DNA of 64,000 nt. Source: Candidatus Hydrogenedentota bacterium. Lineage in GTDB: Bacteria; Hydrogenedentota; Hydrogenedentia; Hydrogenedentales; CAITNO01. A program made the translations under genes and the position numbers. Shown one piece after another: positions 47,201 to 59,200 of this stretch (position 1 is its first letter; the number at the start of each line of letters is the position of its first letter). Where the stretch lies: positions 58,329-122,328 of the forward strand of contig CAITNO010000037.1 of the NCBI GenBank assembly GCA_903893795.1. The letters run 5' to 3'. The notes beneath the pieces were generated by a model. That model had not been told where the DNA came from, did not search any database, and worked only from the letters and a program-made list of their open reading frames with translations.

Positions 47201-50200
47201 TTTGCGACCACGACATCCACCACGCCCTCGGCATGAGGTGGCGCGATGCAGCCAATCGCACCGCCAAAGGTGCTGACACCGGCTGCTTCGACACCATCGA
47301 AGAGGACGCGCATGCCTGAGGTGGCAAAGGTGTCACCGGTGATGCTCACCGAAGTCCCGCCCGTGGTCGGTCCGGCAGCGGGGTGGATGCCCGTGGGATG
47401 GGGAACGGGATTGTAATACTCAAACCCGTTTGCCACCGTGCCCGACTGCCCGTCGGGGTTGATAACGGCCACATCGAACACGCCTGCTGCGTGCGCCGGG
47501 GCGGTGCAGGTGATGGACACGGCGACAACGCCATAACCGTAATTGACCGTGTTTACCTGGACCCCCGTGGCGTCAACGCCGCCAAAGGTCACCCGCGTCG
47601 TTCCCGTCGGGGTGAAGCCCGCGCCGCTAATGGTCACCACCGTGCCGCCCGCCGTAGAACCCCGAACGGGGGTCAGTGAACTTGGGCTGGGCGCAGGCCC
47701 GGCCGCATAGGTAAATCCACCGTACAGCGTGCCGCTTTGTCCGTCCGGGTTGATGACCGCAACGTCCGCCGCGCCGGGGGCATTGGCGGGCGTGACGCAG
47801 TTGATATACCCCGTGCCGTCACTGAAAGTGAAGACCTGAACGCCGGTCGCCTCGGCACCGCCAAAGGTGACCTGCGTCGTTCCAAAGGAGCTAAACCCGG
47901 TGCCCTGGATCGTCACGGCCGTTCCGCCGGCGACAGAGCCCTGACCCGGCGTTACGGATGCGGGCGCAGGCGGGGCCTCGGCCCAGAAATTCGCCGCCAC
48001 CACCTTGTATCCATCCATGACGATGCTCGACCCCGGAGACACGTCAAAGACGTCCCCGGTCCAGCCTGTAAAGTACCAACCGGACGGCGCAGTGGCCAGG
48101 AGCGGAACCTTCTCGCCCCGGGCAAAGAAGTGAACCCCTTCGGCCGGGCTAAGGGTCCCGACACCCTCCGGCGACGCCATCACCAGCAGCGTGACGATGT
48201 CTTCCGGTGCGACAAACCCCTCATAGGCGCCCATGTCCACACCGGCACCCTGGGGACGCGCCACCCCCAGCAGGTCCGTGGCGGGGGTGCCTTCGGCGTT
48301 GCCCGCATCGAGGCAGGGGGAACCCGCCTGAAGCTGCACGCTCGCCCCGCCTGCATCCACAAAGAGCGGGTCCGCGTCTATGTTGCCCGTGCCGGCCGCT
48401 CCGCCCTGAATGTCGCAGTAGGTCGCATTGAGACTCACGCCTCCGCTGCCGGTGCTTCCGGTCAACGGCACGGTGTTGCCCCAGAGAATGCAATTGAGCA
48501 GTTCCACTTGCGCCGTTGCATTGCGTGTGGAGAAGATTCCCCGTGTTCCAATAGTGTGCGCCGCAACCGTGCAATTGGTGAAGACCGGCGTTATGGGACC
48601 GCCGCCGCCCTCGTTGCGAAGCCAGATGGCTCGGCCGCCGTTCCGCGTAAACACGCAGTTTTCCACGCGTGTCGCGTTGGCGCCGGAGGCCACCGTGATG
48701 TCCTGCAGGGCCGTGTCATTCGACGTGAACACGCAGCGCGTGATGACTGGACTGCTCCAGCCACCCCAGGCTGTGTCGCTGAAGCCGGTGTCATTGCCGC
48801 TGAAGAAACAGTTGTCAACACGGACGCTGGAGGCCAGTCCGCTCAGCGCGCCGTTGGCAAGGGCCGCACTGCCGGCAACGCCTCCGCTATTTCCGGTAAA
48901 GGTGCATCCTGTGATCAGGGGGCTGATGGAACTCCCGTCTTCCGTCCCGTTAAGGACCACAACGAAGCAGTGGTTGTTGGCAAAGGTGCAGTTGGCCACC
49001 GTCGGAGAAACGCCCGAGTTGTCCACGGCAACCGAGTGCAGCGGGTCTTCGCCAAAGGAAGACTGGAAGAGCGGCGCCCATGAACTGGCCATTCCCAGAC
49101 GCAGTGGACCGTTGCCGCCCGTGATGGTGAATCCGTCCAGGCGGGCGTTGTCCGCGCCGTACACGCATGCCTTCGCCCCCTGGCCGTCCAGCGTGGTCAC
49201 ATGGACCGCGATGTCGCGCTGGTCGCGCTGATCTTCAGTGCCGGCGAATCCGCCGTACAGGTCGCAGAAGGGCGCCATGACGGCAATCACCGTCCCGTTG
49301 GTGGTGTACACCCCTTCGGCAACCCAGACTTCTCCCGTCTGGCCTGAGGTGGAAACCGCATCTATGCCGGACTGGATCGACGAATAGGCCGTCGCCCAGG
49401 TGCTTCCGTCCTCAACGCCCGAGGTGTTGTTGCCGTCAACCCGGACGATCAGCGCGCCCGGCGCGCGGTAGGTAAACGCCGCGGCAAGAGTGGCCGACAT
49501 GCCTTCTCCATTGGTGACCAAAACGTCCACCACGCCTTCGGCATGGGGCGGCGAAATGCAACTGATCGTGTTGTTGTACGTGCTCACGGCCGTTGCCTCG
49601 ACACCGTCGAACAGCACGTGCATCCCCGTCGCGTCAAAGGTGTCGCCCGCAATGTTCACCGGCGTTCCGCCCCCGGTCGATCCGGAGGCCGGGTTGATGC
49701 CCGTGGCATGCGGAACCGGGACCACATATTCGAACGCGCCCGCAAGGGTGCCCGATTGTCCGTCGGGGTTGATGACCGCCACATCGACCACACCCGCCGC
49801 ATGGGGCGGCGCGGTGCAAGTGATGGACAGGGCCACGTTGCCGTAACCGTAGTTCGCAACGTTCACATGGACCCCCGTGGCGTCAACGCCGTCGAAGGTC
49901 ACCCGCGTCGTGCCCGACGGGGAGAATCCTGAACCGCTGACAGTGACCACGGTGCCGCCCGCGGCGAATCCCTGGCCGGGCGCAAGTGAAGTGGGGTTCG
50001 GCGCGGCTGCGGCGATGTAGGTGTACCCGCCGTAAATCGTGCCGCTCTGCCCGTCCGGATTGATCACCGTCACATCCGCAGGTCCCGCGCCGTGCGCCGG
50101 CGTGGTGCAGGTAATGTTAACGCTGATATTTCCATAGCCGTAATTGATGGAGTTCACCTGGACATTGGCGGCATCGACACCGCCGAACAGGACCCGCGTG

Positions 50201-53200
50201 GTGCCCTGTTGGGCGAAGTTCGTTCCGTAGATGGTCACCGAGGCGCCGCCGGTGGTGAATCCCTGGGAGGGTGTTATGGACGTGGGATTGGGCTGGGGCG
50301 CCGTCAGGTAGGTGAATCCGCCTGCAAGCAGACCTGTCTGGCCGTCGGGGTTGGTGACTTCCACATCCGCCGCACCGGCCGCATTGGCCGGAGTGACGCA
50401 GTTGATATACACGGTGCCGTCACCAAGACTGACCACCTGAACCCCCGTCGCCTCCACACCGCCAAAGGTGACGAGCGTTGTGCCAAAGGGGGTGAACCCG
50501 GTTCCCTGAACGGTCACAGGGGTCCCGCCGGTGATCGGTCCCTCGCTGGGTGAAAGCGATGCAGGCGCGGGCTGGAGGTCGGACCAGAAATTGGCCATCA
50601 CCGTCTTGTCACCGTCCATGACCACGCTCGACGAGGGGGACACGTCGAGAAGGTCGCCGGTCCATCCGGTGAAGAACCAGTTGGCCGGGGCTACGGCAAA
50701 GAGCGGAACCCTTTCGCCGCGGGTGAAGAAATGCACCCCGTCGGCCGGCACGGTCGTTCCCACGCCTTCCGGCGACGCCATCACCAGCAGGGTGACGATG
50801 TTGTCCGGCGTGACAGCCCCTTCGTACGCGCCCATGTCCACACCCGCGCCCTGCGGGCGCACCACGCCCAAAATGTCCGTGGCGGGAGCGCCTTCGGAAA
50901 CGCCTGCATCAATGCACGGCGACCCCGCCTGAAGCTGCACGCTCGCCCCGTTGGCGTCCACGAAGAGCGGGTCCGCCTCAATGTTACCCGCCCCCGCGAG
51001 TCCGCCCTGGATATCGCAGTGGGAGGCGGCAAGGGTCAGGTTGCCGTTCGTGCCGAACACCGGTGCGGTGTTGGCCCAGACGATGCAGTTGGTCAGCTCG
51101 GCCTGCACGTTGGAGTTGGGCGTCCAGAAGATTTCCCGCGTCCCCGTGTTCTGGGCAAAGGTGCAGTTGGTGAACACCGGCGTGACGTGGGAGTCCGCCG
51201 GGGACAGATTTACCAGCCGCAGCTTGGTGCTCCCCTGCTGCAGGAACACGCTGTTCTCGACACGGGTCGCGCTGACACCGGAGGAGTATGCGAAGTCCTC
51301 CAACGCCCAGCCGTTCGCCCGGAAGGCGCAGCGGGCAATCGTGGAGCTGCACTGGCCGTTATAGCCGAGCGACATGACACCGCCAGAATTGCCCGTAAAG
51401 GTGCAGTTGTCAATGCCGGCCGCCGTCTGGCCCCCGTTGAATGCGCCGCCGAGAATGCACGCGCCGTCCCCGCCGTTTCCGGTGAAGCTGCAGCCGGTGA
51501 GCCGCGGACGCGACAGGCTCGCGCCTTCCGTCAGGTTGGCAACAGTGAGCAGCGTGTTGTTGTTCTCAAAGGTGCAGTTGGCTATTGTCGGGGACAGCCG
51601 GGAATTGTCCACCGCGACCATGTGCGCGCTGTCCAGGCTGATGCCGCCAAGACCGGCGATGATGGCCGGCCAGGTGCCTGCCGTCTCCGGACGCAATGGC
51701 CCGTTGCCCGCGCTGATGGTGAAGCCGTCCAGACGGGCGTTGTCCGCGCCGTACACGCAGGCATGGGTCCCCTGGCCGTTGATGGTGCTGACATACAATC
51801 CGATATTGCGCTGGTCGCGCTGGTCTTCCGTGCCGGCAAAGCCTCCGTAGAGGTCGCAGAAGGGTTCCATGGCAACGACCACCGTTCCGGTGGTGGTGTA
51901 ATCGCCCTGGGCAACCCAAAGCTCTCCCGTCTGGCCCGAGGCGGCAACGGCCGCGATACCCGCCTGGATCGACGAATAGGCCGTCGCCCAGGAAGTTCCG
52001 TCCTCAACGCCCGAAACGTTGTTCCGGTCAACCCGGACGGTCAGCGCTCCCGGCGCGAGGTAGGTGAATGCGGCGGACAGTGTCGCCGACATGCCTTCCG
52101 GATTGGTGACCACGACATCCACCACGCCTTCGGCATGGGGCGGCGCGATGCAACTGACCGTATTGCTGGAAGAGAGGACTCCGCCAGCCTCGACACCGTC
52201 GAAGAAGACCCGCATCCCCGTAGCGCCAAAGCTGTCGCCCGCAATGCTCACGACGGTTCCGCCCTCGGTCGATCCGGAGACCGGGCTGATGCCCGTGGCA
52301 TACGGAGTCGGGACCACGTATTCGTATGCGCCCGGGAGGGTGCCCGACTGGCCGTCGGGATTGATGACGGCCACATCGACCACGCCCGCCGCATGCGGCG
52401 GCGCGGTGCAGGTGATGGACAGGGCCACATTGCCATAACCGTAGTTGACCACATTCACATGGACGCCCGTGGCGTCCACGCCGTCAAAGGTCACGCGCGG
52501 CGTTCCGAACTGAGTGAAACCCGTTCCCTGCACGACCACAGTGGTGCCGCCGCTGGTGAAGCCCTGGGTGGGCGAAAGGGAACTCGGGGCCGGCGGCGAG
52601 GTCACGATGGCGAAGCTTGCCGTGACGGTGATGCTGCCCGTCACGTTCACATCCTGCCGTGGATTCTGTGTCGAAGCGTCACTCCACTGAACGAATCGGT
52701 AGCCCGCATCCGCCACGGCCGCCACCGGCGTGCCGCCGTCCTGGTACGCCACCAGTTGCAGCCTGTCGCCGCTGAGTGTTCCGTGTTCGCCCGCCGTGTA
52801 CTTCAACAGGTAGGCGGAGGATGCCTCCGGTGTGACGGTGGCGGTGAGCTGGGCGGCAATGGTCACCGCCGCACCCTGCGCGTTAAAGTGGTCGTATTCC
52901 TGACGGTTGGTGTAACCGTCCCCGTCGGCGTCGCCCTCCGAACCAAGGATTGACGGGAAACCGGTGGTGTATGCCCCAACCCCGCCAGCCGGAACTTGGA
53001 GTCCAAGCTCGCTCAGTTCGCCAAGCAGCACCTCCAGTGCGGCGAGCGTCTGGCCGTCGCCTTCCGTCGCGTATCCCGCAAAGATGGTCGCCAGACTGCC
53101 GGGCAGCCAGGGAGCCAGGGAGGGGAACAGTGTCCGCAGGTCCAAGACACTGCCGTTGAGTGGAATGGCGGAAAGACCCGTGGTCACCAGCACCTTGAAG

Positions 53201-56200
53201 TAATTAAAGTTGGCTTCATAAGCCGTCACAACATCCGCGTTGGTAATCCCGCCCGTCCTCGCGGGGTCAAGGGCATAGTTGCCGTTCAGCACGGCGGCCA
53301 GCAGGCCCAGTTCATACTCGCCGTCGGGAATGCCGTTGGCCGTCAGCGGGGACTGTCCGGACGGCGGGGCCGGGTCGAGCGCCCCGTTGATGTCGGTGCT
53401 GCACAACAACTGACTTTGAGTGGCGACAAGTGCTGAAGAGAAACTTCCAAATACGCCCATGGAGCACGAAGCCGTGTCAAGGGCGGCGCAGAAGTCCCAA
53501 GCCCCGGCCACGGGCCAACTCGTCACCGGGTTGTCCAAATTGGGCCGCAGTGAAAAGATCGGGATGGACCCGGCCACGGTGGAGGTGGCCGGCGCGCCGT
53601 AGGGCGTGGTGAGTGAATTGGAACCGTTCGGGCACGCTTCCGTCAGCGGCGGGTGCGGCACGCCCGGTATGTCCGTCGGCACGTCCTCTACAAATTGGGC
53701 AGTGAAAGAAAGATCCGTCATGACGTTCGTGTCTTGGCGGGTGGCGTTGGCAAGGCCGTCGCTCCACTGGGCAAAGCGCCACCCGGGGTCCGCCACGGCG
53801 GCCACCGGCGTGCCGTTTCCGCCCTCGTCCACCGTCTGAGGACTCGTTCCGGAAATGCTGCCATGGGCCCCGGCGCTGTAGGTCAGCGTGTGCAGGGCAA
53901 TGAAACTGGCCGTCACCGTGATGTCGTTCGTGACGTTCACATCCGTCCGGGGATTCTGCGTCGAACTGTCGCTCCACTGGACAAAGCGGTAACCCGCATC
54001 GGCCACGGCTTCCACGGCCGTCCCGCTGCCCGGATATACCACGGTCTGCGGCGAGTCGCCGCTGATCGTCCCGTGGGCCCCGGCCAGGTAGCTCAGCGTG
54101 TAGATAGCCGTTGAGAAGCTCGCCGTCACCGCCTTGTCGCCGTCCATGACAATCTGGATATACGGCGAAGCGCTGGTAATGTCGCCGGTCCATCCGTCAA
54201 AGGCACGGCCGACCGGCAACAGGGCAAAGAGCGGAACCGTCTCGCCGCGAACAAAGAGACTGGACCCTGCGGGCGGCGATGTTGTGCCGCTGCCTTCCGG
54301 GGAGACCGTTATCGCCAGCGTGACGATGTCGCCCGGCGCGACAGAACCCTCATAGGCGCCCATGTCAACGCCCGCGCCCTGGGGACGGGCCACGCCGAGA
54401 AGGTCCGTCGCGGGTGCCCCGGTCGCCGAGCCTGTGTCGATGCACGGGGAGCCCACCTGAAGTTGCAGACTGCCGCCGTTGGCGCCCACAAACAGCGGGT
54501 CCGCATCAATGTTGCCTGTCCCGGCCACGCCGCCCTGGATGTCGCTGTTGGTGGCAGCGAGGGTCACCCCGGCGCCTACAACCGGCGCCGTGTTGCCCCA
54601 TATGATGCAATTGTCCAGTGCCACCTGCACCGCCGTATTGCGCGCCGAGAAGATTTCCTGTGCGCCTCCATGCTGCGCAAAGGTGCAGTTGGTGAATGCA
54701 GGCGTCATGACGCCGCCGGAGCCTTCATTGCGGAGCCAGACAACGCGTCCTTCGTTCTGCGCGAAGACACTGTTCTCCACGCGCGTTGCGCCGGTTCCGG
54801 AATAAACCATAATGTTCTGAAGGGCCATGCCGTTCGACGTAAACACGCACCGCGAAACCGTGGCGCTGCTCTCACCGCCCCAGGCCATGTCGCTGACGGC
54901 GCAGGAGTTGCCGGTGAACAGACAGTCCGCGATCCGGGGCTTGGACAGGAGGCCGAAGTACGCACCGTCGGCAATGGCCGCGCCGCCTGCGCTGTTGCCG
55001 GCCAGGACGCACCCCGTAATCAAAGGACTGGACGAACTTCCATTTTCCGCAAGGTTGGCCACGGCGACATAGCCGCTGCCGGTCGAGATGGTGCAGTTGG
55101 CGATGCTCGGGGAAACGCCCATGTTGTCGATGGCGAGCAGGTGCATCAGGTCCCTGCCGAAAGCGGTCTGGAAGACGTAGGGCCAGACAGGGCCCGTCCT
55201 GACACGCAGCGGGCCGTTGCCGCGCAGGATGCTGAAGCCGTCCAGGCGGGCATTGTCCGCGCCGTACACGCAGGCCTTTGAATTCTGGCCGTCAATGGTG
55301 GTGACATGGGCGCCGATGTCGCGCTGGTCGCGCTGGTCTTCGGTTCCCGCGAATCCGCCGTAGAGGTCGCAGAAGGGCTCCATGACCGCGACCACCGTTC
55401 CGGCAGTGGTGTAGGTGCCCTCGGCAACCCACAGCTCTCCCGTCTGGCCCGATGCGGCCACCGCCGCGATGCCCGCCTGGATGGTCGAAAACGCCGTTGC
55501 CCAGGTCGTTCCATCCTCCACGCCGGAGACGTTGTCAACGTCAACCCGAACCACCAGCTCTCCCGGCGTGCGGTAGGTGAACGCCGCCGACAGGCTTCCC
55601 GACTGGCCTTCCGCATTGGTGACCGCGACATCCACCACGCCTGCGGCGTGGGGGGGCGCGATGCAGTTGATCGCGCCGTTAAAGACGCTGACACCGGTTG
55701 CCTCGACGCCCCCGAACAGCACGTGGAGCGTGGAGGACGCGAAGGTGTCGCCTGTGATGCGCACCGGCGTTCCGCCCCCGGTCGGCCCGGAATCGGGGCT
55801 GATGCCCGTGGGATGGGGAACGGGGACCGCGTATTCATAGGCGCCGGCAAGGGTGCCCGTTTGTCCGTCGGGGTTGATGACGGTCACATCGACCACACCG
55901 GCCGCATGCGGCGGTGTGCTGCAGATGATATACGGGTTGACGTTCCCATAACCGTAGTTTATGTACTGCACCTGAACATTGGTGGCGTCCACGCCGCCAA
56001 AAGTCACCCGGGTTGTGCCCGACGGGCTGAATCCAGACCCGTTGATGGTGACGGAATCTCCGCCCGTCGAAAGGCCCCGGTTGGGGGATATCGAATTCGG
56101 AAGGGGCAAACCCGGGGCGAGGTAGGTGAAACCTCCGTTCAGGGTGGCGCTTTGACCCGCCGCATTGGTAACCACAACATCCACCACACCTGCGGCGTGG

Positions 56201-59200
56201 GGCGGTGACGCGCAGCTGATGATAGTGCTGCCAAAGACGGTGACCCCGGTTGCCTCGACGCCGCCAAACAGGACGTGCATCCCGGAGGAGTCAAACGTGT
56301 CGCCCGTGATGAGCACCGCCGTCCCACCCTCGGTCAGCCCGAAAACGGGGCTGATGCCCATGGGGTGGGGAACGGGGGTAAAGTATTCATACCAATTCGC
56401 GATGGTGCCCGCGCGGCCATCGGGATTGATAACCGACACGTCCACAAAACCCGCCGCGTGCGGCGGCGTGGTGCAGGTGACATACGGGCTAACGCTCCCA
56501 TAGCCGTAGTTTATGTAATGCACCTGGACATTGGTGGCGTCCACGCCGCCAAAGGTCACCCGGGTTGTGCCCGACGGGCTGAAACCAGACCCGTTGATGG
56601 TGACGGAATCTCCGCCCGCCGAAAGACCCCGGTTGGGGGATATCGAATTCGGCAGGGGTGAGCCCGGCTCAAGGTAGGTGAAGCCGCCGTTCAGGGTTCC
56701 GCTCTGGCCGTCCGGATTGATGACCGTCACGTCCACCGCGCCCGTGGCATGGGCCGGCGCATAGCATCCCAGGAAACCGCCGTTGTACACATAAACACCC
56801 GTGGCATCCACACCGCCGAAAATTACGCGCGTCGCACTGGCCTCGATGTATTCCGAACCGTAGACGAACACAAAAGTGCCGCCCGTCGAATACCCGAGCA
56901 CGGGGGACAGACTCGTCACCGACGGCTGTGCCGGAACCACGTATGTGTAAGAGCCTGCAAGGGTGCCCGTCAAATTGTCGGGGTTGATGACCGCCACATC
57001 CACCACGCCCGCGGCGTGCGGCGGCGTGGTGCAGGTGAGATACAAACTGGTGCTCGCATAACCGGTGTTCGTGTAATGCACCTGCACATTGGTGGCGTCC
57101 ACACCGTCAAAAGTCACCCGGGTCGTGCCAGACTGCGTGAAGCCCGTCCCGCCGATGGTCACGGACTGTCCGCCCATCGGCAGTCCCTGGTTGGGGGATA
57201 TGGAAGTCGGAAGGGGTGTGCCCGGCTCAACATAGGTGAAGCCGCCGTTGAGGGTCGCGCTTTGGCCGTCCGGTCTGATGACCGTCACATCCACCGCGCC
57301 CACGGCATGGGCGGGGGTGTAGCATCCCACGTAACTGCTGCCAGACACATACACAGACGTGGCATCCACACCGCCGAAGATTACGCGCGTCAGGCCGACG
57401 TCGATGAATCCCGAGCCTGTCAGGGTCACCCAGGTGCCGCCTGTCGAATACCCCAGCACGGGGGACAGGCCCGCCAGCGAGAGCGGTCCCGGAACCAGAT
57501 ACTCATACCCGCCTGCAAGGACGCCCGGCAGCCCGTCGGGGTTGGTAACCGTCACATCCACCGCGCCCGCCGCGTGCGGCGGCGTGGTGCAGGTGATGTA
57601 TATGCTGCTGTTCCCATAACCGGAGTTCGCGTAATGCACCTGCACATTGGTGGCCTCCACGCCGCCAAAGGTCACGCGGGTCGTGCCGGATTGCGTGAAG
57701 TTTGATCCGCTGATGGCCACGGACTGTCCGCCCGTCTCCGGTCCCTGGTTGGGCGATATGGCGGTGGGATTGGGCGGCGGCGCTGTCAGGTAGGTGAACC
57801 CGCCCGCAAGCAGACCCGTCTGTCCGTCCGGATTGGTCACCGCCACATCCACCGCGCCGGACGCATTTGCCGGGGTAAAGCAGGTGATGTGAACGCTGCC
57901 GTCGCCGGGACTGACCACCTGTACCCCCGCCGCCTCAACACCACCGAAGCTGACATGCGTTGTGCCAAAGGGGGTAAACCCGGTTCCAAGAACGGTTACG
58001 GCGGTCCCGCCCGAGGCCTGCCCCACGTTGGGTGAAAGCGATGCCGGCACGGGCTGGAGGTCCGTCGAGAAATTCGCCGTCACCGCCCTGCTTCCATCCA
58101 TGACAACGCTCGAACGCGGCGACGAATCAACAACATCGCCGGTCCATCCGGTGAAGGACCAGTTGGCCGGTGCAACGGCAAAGAGCGGGACAGTTTCGCC
58201 CCGGACAAAGTAATGCACCCCATCGGCTAGCGAGGTGGTGCCGACGCCTGCCGGCGACGCCGTTACCCAGAGCGCGAAGATGTCTTCCGGTGCAACAGAC
58301 CCCTCGTAGGCGCCCATGTCCACGCCCGAGCCTTGCGGGCGTGCCACTCCCCGGATGTCTGCGACGGGCGCGCCGTCAGCTGTACCCGTATCGATGCACG
58401 GCGAACCTGTCTGAAGCTGCACGCAGGCACCACCGGCATCCACGAACAGCGGGTCCGCATCAATGTTTCCTGCGCCTTCATACCCCCCCCGGATGCATGA
58501 ATAGTTGACCAGCGCCGTGGAAGATGGATACTCGTTAAATATTTCCGCGCCGGACGATGCGGCGGCGTCCCAAAGGATGCAGTTCGCGAGGATCGGTGCA
58601 CAGTCCCAGTAGTTGTAGATGCCATCGTGCAAGTTGACAGCCGAGTTGCCCACGAACGTGCAGTTCTTCAGCGTCGGTGAGGCGGAATAGTTGGACATTC
58701 CGCCGCCGCCATAGTAGCCGTTGGACGTGTTGCCTGTAATTGTGCAATTCGTCAGCGTCGGGGCAGAAGAGTCATTGGACATCCCACCGCCGCCATAGTA
58801 GCCACGAACAGAGTTTCCGGTGAACAGGCAGTTCATCAAAATGGGAGAAGAAGACCAGTTGTACAACCCGCCGCCGGAGCCGACGCCATCGCGGGTCAAG
58901 TTTCCTGCGAACGTGCAGTTCGTCAGCGTCGCTGAAGAAGAGTAATTGTACATTCCGCCGCCGTCACGGTCGGCCGAATTGCCTGCGAATCCGCAGTTCT
59001 CCACCCAGGTGGGGGAGAAGAAATTGGCCATCCCGCCACCAGCAGCGGCCGAGTTGCCCGTGAACGTGCAATCCGTCAATGTCGGCGATGAGTCAGAATT
59101 GCACATTCCTCCACCGGAATCATGGGCCACGTTTCCCGTAAATGTGCAGTTCGTCAATGTCGGCGATGAATATACTTGGTTGCAAATCGCGCCGCCGAAA

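Noticed and set aside
39508..52953. Long plus-strand reading frames inside the giant gene (for example 39508-41370 and 50731-52953)
   Set aside because: They are Arg/His/Gly/Ala-rich mirror images of repeat-coding DNA at high GC, repeat with the same periods as the minus-strand gene, and show no protein family character.
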